Part shown: one piece after another, positions 26,302-34,205 of the stretch
Position numbering within the stretch: the first letter of the stretch is position 1
Layout: every line of letters begins with the position of its first letter
Source of the DNA: Streptomyces sp. NBC_01116
Lineage (GTDB): Bacteria; Actinomycetota; Actinomycetes; Streptomycetales; Streptomycetaceae
Direction of reading: 5' to 3'
Length of the DNA: 64,000 nucleotides
NCBI RefSeq assembly: GCF_041435495.1
Contig: NZ_CP108644.1
Coordinates: 7,053,501 to 7,117,500, forward strand
Notes under the pieces: model-generated
Seen by the model: the letters and a program-made list of their open reading frames with translations, nothing else
The model's database searches: none
Told to the model about the DNA's origin: nothing
Made by a program: the position numbers and the translations under genes

Positions 26302-26331
26302 AGGTTAGGGAGCCGATTCTCACTGTGTCAA
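26302..26331 (-). promoter_or_regulatory. Vegetative-type promoter for mtnB-mtnD
   Basis: On the minus strand there is a TTGACA -35 (26326-26331), an 18-base spacer and a TAACCT -10 (26302-26307). This is close to the consensus for the principal sigma factor. Transcription would begin in the TetR operator and run left into mtnB. Confidence 0.7.
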
Positions 26332-26340
26332 CGGCACCCG

Positions 26341-26714
26341 TCGGCATGGCCGGAAAGGTTCACCGCGGGTGCGGTCCGGGAGGGCGGCCGCCGCGTCCGT
26401 GCGGCGGAACGCGTGCCCGGACCCTTCCGGCGGACCGTTTTCCGTGACCGTGCCGACTGTCTCCGATCAAGCGGTCCGGTGGTGTTGCTGTTGCCTGTCG
26501 AGAGGCAACAGGGCGGCCCTGTACAGGGCTTCTGGGGGTGGTGATAGTGAAATCACTTCCACCGCAGGGATGCCGTTCCTCAACAGGGGCGGTCACCCAC
26601 TTCCGCATTCCTTCGGTGCAGGCCGCTTCGTGCCCCTGCCGACCGAGAGTCGGTCCGGGGCGGGCCGGAAGGTTTCGCAGAAGCAGAGTTGTCGCCACGT
26701 CACAGGAGGCTGAA
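26341..26714 (+). promoter_or_regulatory. Structured leader upstream of the SAM cluster genes
   Basis: About 370 bases without a convincing gene. It contains a 9-bp stem-loop (26488-26496 with 26503-26511, loop of six), a 14-bp perfect palindrome GCCCTGTACAGGGC (26516-26529) and a dyad GTGAT-N6-ATCAC (26541-26556). These follow one another before the ribosome binding site AGGAGG of the gene at 26715. They could form a cis-regulatory RNA or protein-binding sites. I did not recognise a known SAM or SAH riboswitch consensus, and no clear -35/-10 for the rightward operon was found. Confidence 0.4.
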
Positions 26715-27701
26715 ATGGGTACGCAAGCCGACTATGTAGAACTGGTCGTGTCGCCGGGCGAGTTCTTCCGGATCGGGGACACGGAGCGGATCAAGTCATC
26801 CGTGGGACTCAGGCTCTCCGACCATTCGTACCTTCCGAAAGCGGACGATCCGCGCGCGGACTGGGTCGCCAGCGTCGCCGTTCCCGCGTTCCGCACCCTC
26901 GCCCAGATGGGCGTCCTCGCCCCGAAGTTCTGCACCATCGGCACCGGCGCGGGCCTGGACGTCCTGGCGGCCGTGGAGATCCTCCGGGCACACACGGTGG
27001 GCTTCACGGACCTGCACGACGACGTCCTCGACTTCGCGCGGCAGAACGTCGAGAACAACCTCGTCGGCCGGGACGTCGAACTGATCGGAGGGGCGGGGGA
27101 CATCCTCGCGCCGCTCGCCGGACGGATCGCGCAGGTCGACGTCGTCTACGAGAACCTCCCCAACATCCCCATGGGGGGAACGGGCGACCTCGACGACGGC
27201 CAGACGAGCTCGACGTTCATCGCGGACCGCGGGGAGGAGGTGCCCGGCTTCGCCGAGAAGAACCTCGTCACCCTGCACTACCTGGCACTCCAGCAGGCGC
27301 ACCCGCTCCTCCGGGTCGGCGGCCGGGTGCTCTCGTCGATCGGGGCGAGGGTGCCGCTGTCGGAGATCCTGTCCCTCTCCAGCGCCGCCGGATACAACGG
27401 CAGCATTCTGACCTACACGTGGAAGGTCCAGTCCGAACCGCACGACGTCGTCGGCGGCTACGCCCGGTGGGAGAGGGAAGGGCTCGGGCCGTTCCACTTC
27501 TACCCGGTGGACGTGTTGCGTCAGGCTTTCGACGGCCTCACGGTCGCGGCGGCCGGCGCACAGGCCCTGCAGATGGAGAGGGACCTGGCGCCGCACGAGA
27601 TATCGGCGGTGGACGCCCTCGCTTTGGTGGAAAAGGGCCAGAAGGTCGGTCACACCGTCGCGGTACTCGACTCCGTCAAGGTCCCGGACTCCGCTCTCTG
27701 A
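26715..27701 (+). CDS. Class I SAM-dependent methyltransferase-fold enzyme, possible SAM aminocarboxypropyl cyclase/transferase
   Basis: A 328-residue Rossmann-fold protein. SAM motif I is CTIGTGAGLDVLAAVEIL, motif II acidic end is VGFTDLHDDVL, and motif IV is DVVYENLPNIPMG, which resembles the NPPY-type motif of N-methyltransferases but reads NLPNIP. It starts at an ATG with a perfect AGGAGG five bases upstream and leads the rightward operon. Simple methylation is one reading. Because MtnB/MtnD imply methylthioadenosine release, an alternative is an enzyme that uses the aminocarboxypropyl group of SAM, as azetidine-2-carboxylate synthases and nicotianamine synthases do. That second reading is inference. 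Confidence 0.8.
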   Translation: MGTQADYVELVVSPGEFFRIGDTERIKSSVGLRLSDHSYLPKADDPRADWVASVAVPAFRTLAQMGVLAPKFCTIGTGAGLDVLAAVEILRAHTVGFTDLHDDVLDFARQNVENNLVGRDVELIGGAGDILAPLAGRIAQVDVVYENLPNIPMGGTGDLDDGQTSSTFIADRGEEVPGFAEKNLVTLHYLALQQAHPLLRVGGRVLSSIGARVPLSEILSLSSAAGYNGSILTYTWKVQSEPHDVVGGYARWEREGLGPFHFYPVDVLRQAFDGLTVAAAGAQALQMERDLAPHEISAVDALALVEKGQKVGHTVAVLDSVKVPDSAL

Positions 27702-27758
27702 CGTCTCCTCGCGTGCCCGGATCATTCTCCCCGCGGTGCCACTGAGTAAGGACTCGGA

Positions 27759-28757
27759 ATGAACATTCAGTCGATCATCGGCGGAACGCCCCTTGTTGAA
27801 CTGACGACCTTCGACGTTCCTGCCGGTATTCGCCTTTTCGCCAAGGTCGAGTTCATGAATCCGGGCGGCAGCATCAAGGACCGGATCGTCCAGCACATCC
27901 TCGCCGACGCCGAACGCCGGGGCCTGCTCGAACCGGGCGGGACGATCGTGGAGAACACCTCCGGAAACACGGGTGCGGCGATCGCGATGATGGCGGCCAC
28001 GCGCGGCTACCGGGCGATCCTGACCATGCCCGACAAGGTCAGCAAGGAGAAGCGGGACGCCCTTCGGGCCATGGGCGCCGAGGTCATCGTCTGTCCGACC
28101 TCGGCCGCTCCCGGTTCGGCGAAGCACTACGTGACCTGCGCGCGGCGCATACACGCCGAGACCCCCGGCTCGTTCATGCTGAACCAGTACGACAACCCCC
28201 TCAACTCCGAGGCCCACTTCCGCTCCACGGGCCCGGAGATATGGGAAGCGCTCGGGGACTCGGTGACGGCGTTCGTCGCGTCGGGCAGCACGGGCGGGAC
28301 GATCTCCGGGGTCTCCCGGTTCCTCAAGGCGAAGAACCCGGCCGTCACCTCCGTCCTGCTGGACCCGGTCGGCTCCATCTACTACCGCTACTTCCACGAC
28401 GGGGTCGTCGACCCCGGGCAGATCGCCCCGTACTTCGTGGAAGGCGTCGGCGAGGACCACCTGGCCCGGTGCATGGACTTCTCGCTGATCGACGACGTGA
28501 TGCGCTTCCGCGACGCCGACGCCTTCGCCACCTGTCACCACCTGGCGCAGCGCGAGGGCCTCGTCTGCGGCGGAACGGCGGGCGCGAACGTGTGGGGCGC
28601 GGTGCGGGTGGCCCGGTCGCTGAAGGGCCCGGCCACCGTCGTCACGGTCCTGCCGGACAGCGGAAACAAGTACATCTCCAAGATCTACAACCCTGACTGG
28701 CTGAAGCAGAACGGCTTCGGTACCGGGGAAACTCGTGAACGGGAACACAGCCTGTAA
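27759..28757 (+). CDS. PLP-dependent cystathionine beta-synthase/cysteine synthase-like enzyme
   Basis: A 332-residue fold-type II PLP enzyme. The PLP lysine lies in NPGGSIKDRIV, the substrate-carboxylate loop is ENTSGNTGAAIA, and the phosphate-binding loop is ASGSTGGTISGV. The C-terminal LPDSGNKYISKIYNPDWL is closer to cystathionine beta-synthase than to CysK, but no Bateman regulatory domain follows. It would do beta-replacement on serine or an activated serine. It could drain homocysteine formed from SAH or make a product building block; the nucleophile is unknown. Its TAA stop overlaps the exporter start (TAATG). Confidence 0.88.
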   Translation: MNIQSIIGGTPLVELTTFDVPAGIRLFAKVEFMNPGGSIKDRIVQHILADAERRGLLEPGGTIVENTSGNTGAAIAMMAATRGYRAILTMPDKVSKEKRDALRAMGAEVIVCPTSAAPGSAKHYVTCARRIHAETPGSFMLNQYDNPLNSEAHFRSTGPEIWEALGDSVTAFVASGSTGGTISGVSRFLKAKNPAVTSVLLDPVGSIYYRYFHDGVVDPGQIAPYFVEGVGEDHLARCMDFSLIDDVMRFRDADAFATCHHLAQREGLVCGGTAGANVWGAVRVARSLKGPATVVTVLPDSGNKYISKIYNPDWLKQNGFGTGETREREHSL

Positions 28758-29785
28758 TGGGAAGTACGCCGAAGAACGTCCTCGCCGCGCTCACCGCCGC
28801 CCTGCTCTGGGCCTTCGCCTTCGTCGCACCGGCGGCCGTGCGGCCCGCGAGTGAACTCCTCCTGGTCACCGGCCGGTATTCCCTGTTCGGCCTGTGCGGC
28901 CTCTATGTCCTGTGGAGGGGCCGGAAGCAGCTCCGGCTGATGCCGACCCGGAGAATCCTCTTCGGCCTCTACATCGGCTTCGTGGGCTACTTCGTCTTCT
29001 ACGTCTGCGTCTCGTACTCGGCGACCATGGACAGCGGGTTCATCACCGCGGTCGTCGTGGGATCGTCGCCGATCACCATCGCGGTGGCGGGCAACTTCGC
29101 GGAGAAACGGCTGGCCTGGCGCGAACTGATCGCGCCCGTCGTGCTGATCATCATCGGGCTGGGACTCCTCAGCGTCTCCGACCTCATCCAGGGAGAGGAC
29201 CTGGAGAGCGCGAACGACTCGATCGTCGCGATTCTGCTGGCGATCGGGGCCATGCTGACCTGGTCCTACTTCGTGGTCCGCAACGCCCAGTCGCAACGCA
29301 CCTGGGAGACCAAGCCCGACCCCACGCTCTGGGCCGGTCTGGTGGCGATGGGGGCCGGCGGAGCCTCGATGGTGCTGCTGCCCTTCGCCATCGCCTCCAC
29401 GCCCCCCGAGACGTTCGAGCCGTATCCGCTGTTCAAGATCATCGCGTGGTGCGTCTTCCTGGGCGTCATCGCCTCCTGGTGGGGGACTCTCATCTGGGTG
29501 AAGGCGGCGCAGGGCATTCCGGTTCCCCTGGTGGGGCCGTTGCTCGCCACGGAGACGATCTTCGGCGCGGTTCTGAGCCTGCCGGTGGAGAACCGGCTGC
29601 CCACCTGGTCGGAGATCATCGGCGCCCTGTTCGTGCTCGCCGGAATCGGCGTCTACATGGTCTTCGACGTGAGGAACTCCCGATTGCGCGGCAGCGGCGG
29701 CGGGGGAGGGAAGGACGAGGAGAGGAACGCGGAAGCACCGGATGTGCCCGCCGCCCTGGCGGGACGGGAAAAGGAACGGTCATGA
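28757..29785 (+). CDS. EamA/DMT-family transporter
   Basis: A 342-residue membrane protein with ten predicted helices in two EamA repeats, for example LAALTAALLWAFAFVAPAA at the start, LFGLYIGFVGYFVFYVC in the first repeat, and ALFVLAGIGVYMVF at the end of the second. A hydrophilic Gly/Glu-rich cytoplasmic tail follows. The family exports amino acids and small metabolites. Its one-base overlap with the PLP enzyme gene makes it the likely exporter of the cluster product or a self-protection pump. Confidence 0.9.
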   Translation: MGSTPKNVLAALTAALLWAFAFVAPAAVRPASELLLVTGRYSLFGLCGLYVLWRGRKQLRLMPTRRILFGLYIGFVGYFVFYVCVSYSATMDSGFITAVVVGSSPITIAVAGNFAEKRLAWRELIAPVVLIIIGLGLLSVSDLIQGEDLESANDSIVAILLAIGAMLTWSYFVVRNAQSQRTWETKPDPTLWAGLVAMGAGGASMVLLPFAIASTPPETFEPYPLFKIIAWCVFLGVIASWWGTLIWVKAAQGIPVPLVGPLLATETIFGAVLSLPVENRLPTWSEIIGALFVLAGIGVYMVFDVRNSRLRGSGGGGGKDEERNAEAPDVPAALAGREKERS

Positions 29786-29817
29786 TCGTCGGTTCGGCCT
29801 GACAGAGAGGTAATTCC

Positions 29818-30465
29818 ATGAGCACCTCCTTCACGAACATCAAGCAGTCCCACGTCTTCTTCGGGGACGCCCCCGGGCTGAAGAAGTACTACGAGGACTG
29901 GGCATCGGGCTACGACGTGGACCTGGCGGACCAGAAGTGGGTGGCGCCGAGGGTCGCGGCCAACTTCGTGCATCTGCTCGCCTCCGCCTACGGAACGCCC
30001 GAGACGGAGATATTCGACGCCGGCTGCGGCACCGGCCTCGTCGGCAGCGTCCTCGCCACCCTGGGCGCGTACGAGATCGACGGCGTCGACCTCTCCGAGA
30101 ACATGGCCGCCGAGGCGCGCAAGACCGACGCCTACCGGAAGGTCTTCGGCGGTGTGGACCTCTCCGTACCGAAGCGCGACGAGCGGCTGGGCCGGTACGG
30201 CATCGTCGTCTGCAGCGGGGTCTTCACCCTCGGCCACGTGCGCCCGGAGGCGCTGCTCACCCTGATCGAGTACGCCCTGCCCGGCGGGCTGATCCTGGTC
30301 TCCACCCGCGGCAGCTACGCCACCGCGACGGGCTTCGAGGAGTTCGCCCTGTCACCCGAGGTCGCCGCCCTGGCCACGCTGCAGTTCAAGCTGCCGGACG
30401 CCTGCTACATCGCGGAGGAGGGCGCCGACTACTGGGTCTTCCGCAAGGCCGCCTCCACGGCGTAG
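29818..30465 (+). CDS. Class I SAM-dependent methyltransferase
   Basis: A 215-residue methyltransferase. An N-terminal helix region (KKYYEDWASGYDVDL) is followed by motif I EIFDAGCGTGLVGSVLATLG, motif II YEIDGVDLSENM, motif IV GIVVCSGVFTLGHVRPEAL and YALPGGLILVSTRG. It resembles WBSCR27-like and small-molecule methyltransferases, so a methyl transfer to a small acceptor is likely. It lies 32 bases after the exporter and before metK, in the same direction. The acceptor is unknown. Confidence 0.87.
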   Translation: MSTSFTNIKQSHVFFGDAPGLKKYYEDWASGYDVDLADQKWVAPRVAANFVHLLASAYGTPETEIFDAGCGTGLVGSVLATLGAYEIDGVDLSENMAAEARKTDAYRKVFGGVDLSVPKRDERLGRYGIVVCSGVFTLGHVRPEALLTLIEYALPGGLILVSTRGSYATATGFEEFALSPEVAALATLQFKLPDACYIAEEGADYWVFRKAASTA

Positions 30466-30512
30466 CGGAGACAAGGCGCCACCGACCCCGTCCGCCACCT
30501 CCTTGGAGTGCC

Positions 30513-31739
30513 ATGTCCCGCTCCCTGTTCACCTCGGAGTCCGTGACCGAGGGACACCCCGACAAGATCGCCGACCAGATAAGCGACACCATTCTCGACG
30601 CGCTGCTGAGCCGTGACCCCGCATCACGCGTCGCGGTCGAGACGCTGATCACCACCGGCCAGGTCCACATCGCGGGCGAGGTGTCGACCTCCGCCTACGT
30701 CGACATCGCGTCCCTGGTGCGGAAGAAGATCCTCGACATCGGTTACGACGCGTCGGCCAAGGGCTTCGACGGAGCCTCCTGCGGCGTGTCCGTGTCCATC
30801 GGCGCGCAGTCCCCGGACATCGCGCAAGGCGTCGACACGGCCCAGGAGTCCCGGCAGGCCGACTCCGGGACCGCCGCGGAGCCCGACGAACTGGACCGGC
30901 AGGGCGCCGGTGACCAGGGTCTGATGTTCGGTTACGCGACCGTCGAGACACCCAGCCTCATGCCGCTTCCGATCGAGCTGGCCCACCGCCTCGCCCGCAG
31001 GCTGACCGAGGTCCGGAAGAACGGCACGGTCCCGTATCTGCGGCCGGACGGAAAGACCCAGGTCACCATCGAGTACGTCGGCAGCCGACCGGTCCGCCTG
31101 GACACGGTCGTGGTCTCCTCGCAGCACGCGAGCGATGTCGACCTGCGCGGCCTCCTCGCCCCCGACATCCGCGAGCATGTCGTCGAGCACGTCCTCGCCC
31201 AGCTGGCGGACGAGGGCATCAAGCTGGAGACGGACGAGTACCGGCTCCTGGTCAACCCGACCGGCCGTTTCGAGATCGGCGGCCCGATGGGCGACGCGGG
31301 CCTCACCGGTCGCAAGATCATCATCGATACGTACGGGGGCATGGCCCGTCACGGCGGCGGCGCGTTCTCCGGCAAGGACCCCTCCAAGGTGGACCGTTCG
31401 GCCGCCTACGCCACCCGGTGGGTCGCCAAGAACGTCGTCGCGGCGGGCCTCGCCGCCCGCTGCGAGGTCCAGGTCGCCTACGCCATCGGCAAGGCCGAGC
31501 CGGTGGGCCTGCTGGTGGAGACCTTCGGTACGAACACGGTCGCCGTGGCCAGGATCGTGGACGCCGTCCGGCAGGTCTTCGACCTCCGTCCGGCCGCGAT
31601 CATCCGCGATCTCGACCTGCTCCGCCCGATCTACGCCCGGACCGCCGCATACGGGCATTTCGGCCGCGAGCTGCCCGACTTCACCTGGGAGCGCACCGAC
31701 CGCGCCGACGCGCTGCGCAGGGCGGTCGCGGCGCTCTGA
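30513..31739 (+). CDS. metK: S-adenosylmethionine synthetase
   Basis: A 408-residue MetK with the signature hexa- and nonapeptides: ESVTEGHPDKIADQISD at the N-terminus, GAGDQGLMFGYA and GGGAFSGKDPSKVDRSAAYA. It makes SAM from methionine and ATP in the cytoplasm. Streptomycetes normally carry a housekeeping metK elsewhere, so a copy inside this cluster suggests a raised SAM demand when the cluster is on. The ATG was chosen behind GGAG; the frame continues upstream over the methyltransferase gene but without homology. Confidence 0.95.
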   Translation: MSRSLFTSESVTEGHPDKIADQISDTILDALLSRDPASRVAVETLITTGQVHIAGEVSTSAYVDIASLVRKKILDIGYDASAKGFDGASCGVSVSIGAQSPDIAQGVDTAQESRQADSGTAAEPDELDRQGAGDQGLMFGYATVETPSLMPLPIELAHRLARRLTEVRKNGTVPYLRPDGKTQVTIEYVGSRPVRLDTVVVSSQHASDVDLRGLLAPDIREHVVEHVLAQLADEGIKLETDEYRLLVNPTGRFEIGGPMGDAGLTGRKIIIDTYGGMARHGGGAFSGKDPSKVDRSAAYATRWVAKNVVAAGLAARCEVQVAYAIGKAEPVGLLVETFGTNTVAVARIVDAVRQVFDLRPAAIIRDLDLLRPIYARTAAYGHFGRELPDFTWERTDRADALRRAVAAL

Positions 31740-31878
31740 CGGCGCAACGCCGGGACCGACCCCGGCACACCGGCCGGCGGTGCGCGGCTCTCCCCGGGCC
31801 GCGCACCGCCGACCGCCGCGGCACCCGCCACCCGGTGCCGCGCCTCCCTCCCGTCCACCGGACCAAGGAGTGTCGTCC

Positions 31879-32853
31879 ATGCGTATCGTCGTGACCGGAT
31901 CCATCGCGACCGATCACCTGATGGTGTTTCCCGGCCGCTTCGCCGAGCAGCTGATCAAGGAGCGGCTGGAGCGGATCTCCCTGTCGTTCCTCGCCGACGG
32001 GCTGGAGGTGCGCAGAGGGGGCGTCGCCGCCAACATCTCGTTCGGGCTCGGCCGACTGGGCCTGGAGCCGGCCCTCGTCGGCGCGGCGGGCCTGGACTTC
32101 GCCGAGTACGACGCCTGGCTGCGGACGCACGGCGTCGACACGTCCGCCGTCCGGGTCAGCACCTCCCTGCACACCGCCCGGTTCGTCTGCACCACCGACC
32201 AGGACCAGAACCAGATCGCCACCTTCTACGCCGGCGCCATGGCCGAGGCCCCGCGGATCGACCTGGCGCGGGTCGCGGCCCGGCCCGAACTGGTGCTCGT
32301 CGGCGCCGACGACCCCGAAGCGATGCTCCGGCACACCGCCACCGCCCACCGCCTCGGTATCCCCGTCGCCGCCGACCCCTCCCAGCAACTGGCCCGGCTC
32401 GACCGCGACCAGGCCCGCCTGCTGGTCGACGGAGCACGGTGGCTGTTCACCAACGAGTACGAGGAGGCCCTGCTAGTCGAGCGCACCGGATGGGCGAAGG
32501 ACGAACTGCTCGGCCGGGTCGGGACCTGGATCACCACCCTGGGCGAGAATGGAGTGCGCCTGGCCGGCCGCGACGCCCCCGAACTGGGGATCCCGGCCGT
32601 GCCCACCGACCGGATCGCCGACCCCACAGGGGCGGGGGACGCCTTCCGGTCCGGCTTCCTCGCCGGTACGGCGTGGGGGTGGACGCAGACGCAGGCGGCG
32701 CGGCTGGGCTGTGCCATGGCCACCACCGTGCTCGAATCGGTCGGCACCCAGGAGTACAAGCTGACCTCGGCGGATCTGGTCGCCCGCATCGAACGGGCGT
32801 ACGGCGCCGACGCGGCACGCGCCGCCGAGCCGCGGCTCGCCCGCGTGTCCTGA
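31879..32853 (+). CDS. PfkB-family carbohydrate kinase, adenosine kinase-like
   Basis: A 324-residue PfkB kinase. Signature 1 region is VRRGGVAANISFGLGRLGLE and signature 2 with the catalytic Asp is DPTGAGDAFRSGFLAG. The N-terminus (ITGSIATDHLM-like) and the GRFAEQLI segment fit bacterial adenosine kinases. It would phosphorylate adenosine (from SAH hydrolysis) to AMP, closing the methyl cycle with metK. Methylthioribose or ribose as substrate cannot be ruled out. It is the last gene before a strong terminator. Confidence 0.88.
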   Translation: MRIVVTGSIATDHLMVFPGRFAEQLIKERLERISLSFLADGLEVRRGGVAANISFGLGRLGLEPALVGAAGLDFAEYDAWLRTHGVDTSAVRVSTSLHTARFVCTTDQDQNQIATFYAGAMAEAPRIDLARVAARPELVLVGADDPEAMLRHTATAHRLGIPVAADPSQQLARLDRDQARLLVDGARWLFTNEYEEALLVERTGWAKDELLGRVGTWITTLGENGVRLAGRDAPELGIPAVPTDRIADPTGAGDAFRSGFLAGTAWGWTQTQAARLGCAMATTVLESVGTQEYKLTSADLVARIERAYGADAARAAEPRLARVS

Positions 32854-32868
32854 CCGCGGCCCGTCGGC

Positions 32869-32924
32869 CGAACGGCTCCGCCCTTTCCCGGGTTTCGCGA
32901 CCCGGGGAAGGGCGGAGCCGTTCG
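32869..32924 (+). terminator. Strong terminator of the SAM operon
   Basis: A 25-bp stem (32869-32893 with 32900-32924, one mismatch) and a 6-base loop begin 15 bases after the kinase stop codon. It isolates the operon from the small gene that follows. Confidence 0.85.
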
Positions 32925-32940
32925 ACGCGCCGTCAGTTGC

Positions 32941-32956
32941 TATACAGGTGGGTATA
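32941..32956. promoter_or_regulatory. TetR-type operator 3 with possible -10
   Basis: TATACA-GGTG-GGTATA, matching operators 1 and 2 at nearly all arm positions and extended by an outer C-G pair. It overlaps a TATAGT (32953-32958) that could be a -10 for the 41-codon gene; a -35 is not clear. It lies immediately after the operon terminator, so it belongs to the small gene, not to the operon. Confidence 0.75.
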
Positions 32957-33016
32957 GTTGATTCGGGGGGCCCTTCCGTCGCCCGGTCCCGGGCCAACAC
33001 CGTGTGGAGATGCCCG

Positions 33017-33142
33017 ATGAGCATGCTGCTTCGACAGGCCTGGAACCTCCTGCGCGACATCGCGTACGGCGTCAACGCGGGGCACGCCATCAGGCTGGGG
33101 CTGAAGGCTCCGGCAGGCAGGAGCTGCGGAACGCAGACCTGA
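33017..33142 (+). CDS. 41-residue small protein under the cluster operator
   Basis: ATG with a GGAG seven bases upstream opens a 41-residue frame starting MSMLLRQAWNLLRDIAYGVN and ending in GRSCGTQT. Codons of the first two thirds have the high third-position GC of real genes here. It sits between a 25-bp terminator and another hairpin and has its own TetR operator, so it looks like a separately transcribed small gene. The N-terminal half is amphipathic and the tail has one Cys. I do not recognise a family; a small membrane-associated protein or a peptide precursor are both possible. Confidence 0.6.
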   Translation: MSMLLRQAWNLLRDIAYGVNAGHAIRLGLKAPAGRSCGTQT

Positions 33143-33327
33143 GGGAACGCGCCCTGCGGGCGGTTCCCCGTCGAAGGAGCGCAGGAGCTCGACGAGCGCC
33201 CGGTCCCTGTACTCGGGAGCCAGTACTTCCTCGATCACGGCCTTCAGCTCGCGCGAGGTCGTGTCGCCCTCCGCCAGGCTCCTCAGGCACCGCGCGTTGT
33301 GCGGAGGAGTGCGATGCCGGTCGTCAT
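33120..33327 (-). pseudogene. Possible frameshifted small gene
   Basis: A start (ATG at 33327 behind GGGAG) runs only 14 codons before a stop, but the shifted frame then gives a protein-like stretch without a start: RSLAEGDTTSRELKAVIEEV, then LAPEYRDRALVELLRSFDGE. Its GC3 is high, as in real genes. This looks like a roughly 70-residue acidic helical protein broken by a frameshift. The 3' end would overlap the small gene on the other strand, so the assignment is weak. Confidence 0.3.
33143..33168 (+). terminator. Hairpin directly after the 41-codon gene
   Basis: GGGAACGCGCCC pairs with GGGCGGTTCCC across a 3-base loop with one bulge, beginning one base after the stop codon. Confidence 0.5.
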
Positions 33328-33384
33328 CGCTCCCGGGAGGGCTCGTTCGTGGCGCGCCCGCGAGCTGGGGCCGGAGCGGAGCGT

Positions 33385-34134
33385 TCAGGAGCTTCGCAGG
33401 CGCGGCGTGGGGCAGTAGCGCGTGCCCCCTTCCGCGACGACGGTCGGCCCCGGGGCGATCTCGGTGAACCCGGCGTCGCGCACCACCGGCAAGCCGCTCG
33501 CGGTCAGCTCCCGCCAGCCTGCCGGGGTCGCGGTGGCCACGGAGAGCGGGAAGCCCGCCTCGCGCCACGCCGTGCGCTCGGGGTCGCCCAGCTCCCACCA
33601 GGCGAGCTGGGCGCCATGGCCCACCTGCGCCATCGTCTTGCCCGCCGACATCTCCAGCTCCGGGTTGAGCCACAGCACCGGACCCGCCGGGTCGGGGGCG
33701 GCGGGCGGCTCGGGGTCCTCCAGCTCGGTCCCCGACACCTGGAGCTTGGCCAGCTCCTTGGGCCAGCCGTCCAGCGGGATCGGCGGGAACACCCGCACCT
33801 CCGTGCCTTCCTCGCCCGTCACCGTGATGCCGTCCAGCGCCGCGGCCCTGCGCCACTCCGCACCGCGCGCCCGGCGCACGACCTTGCGGATCCGGGCGTC
33901 CTCCCAGTCCCGCATCGCCCCGGCCCACTCGCCGTCCCCGAGAGACCGCTCGTCGGACAGGATCGTCAGCACCGCACGGGCGGCGGTCCGCAGGGCGTCG
34001 GTGCGGGCCGGCGGGTCCGTCTTCTCCAGGTGGAGCACCAGCGGCAGCACGAACTGCTGCGCCTGGTCGCGGTCGGTCGGGCCGCTCCGGAACGGGCTCC
34101 CGGGGGCGGGGGATGAGGTGTCGTTGCTGGTCAC
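33385..34134 (-). CDS. PTH2-like peptidyl-tRNA hydrolase domain protein
   Basis: About 249 residues. The C-terminal half matches the PTH2 fold: LNPELEMSAGKTMAQVGHGA corresponds to the conserved MSxGKxxAQxxHA segment, and a terminal block SGLPVVRDAGFTEIAPGPTV fits the family core. The N-terminal ~120 residues are helical and not recognised. PTH2 enzymes release peptides from peptidyl-tRNA, but actinobacterial members with this extension are untested as far as I know. The GTG at 34134 is preceded by GGGACG. It diverges from the AIM24 gene. Confidence 0.8.
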   Translation of the reverse strand: MTSNDTSSPAPGSPFRSGPTDRDQAQQFVLPLVLHLEKTDPPARTDALRTAARAVLTILSDERSLGDGEWAGAMRDWEDARIRKVVRRARGAEWRRAAALDGITVTGEEGTEVRVFPPIPLDGWPKELAKLQVSGTELEDPEPPAAPDPAGPVLWLNPELEMSAGKTMAQVGHGAQLAWWELGDPERTAWREAGFPLSVATATPAGWRELTASGLPVVRDAGFTEIAPGPTVVAEGGTRYCPTPRLRSS

Positions 34135-34205
34135 CGTCCCAGTCTGCCAGGCGGGAAGCGTCACCTGCTTGGCGGAACGACCGGCTCCGGGTGAGGATGC
34201 TCCGC

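Noticed and set aside
26520..26620. SAM-IV or SAH riboswitch before the SAM operon
   Set aside because: Dyads are present but the conserved core sequences of the known classes were not found; kept only as an unclassified leader.
29937..30512. metK frame extended upstream over the methyltransferase gene
   Set aside because: The extension is in a shadow frame of the methyltransferase and lacks homology; the ATG at 30513 precedes the MetK signature.
31879..32853. PfkB protein as ribokinase or methylthioribose kinase
   Set aside because: N-terminal and ligand-loop pattern resembles bacterial adenosine kinases more; the alternatives are mentioned but not preferred.
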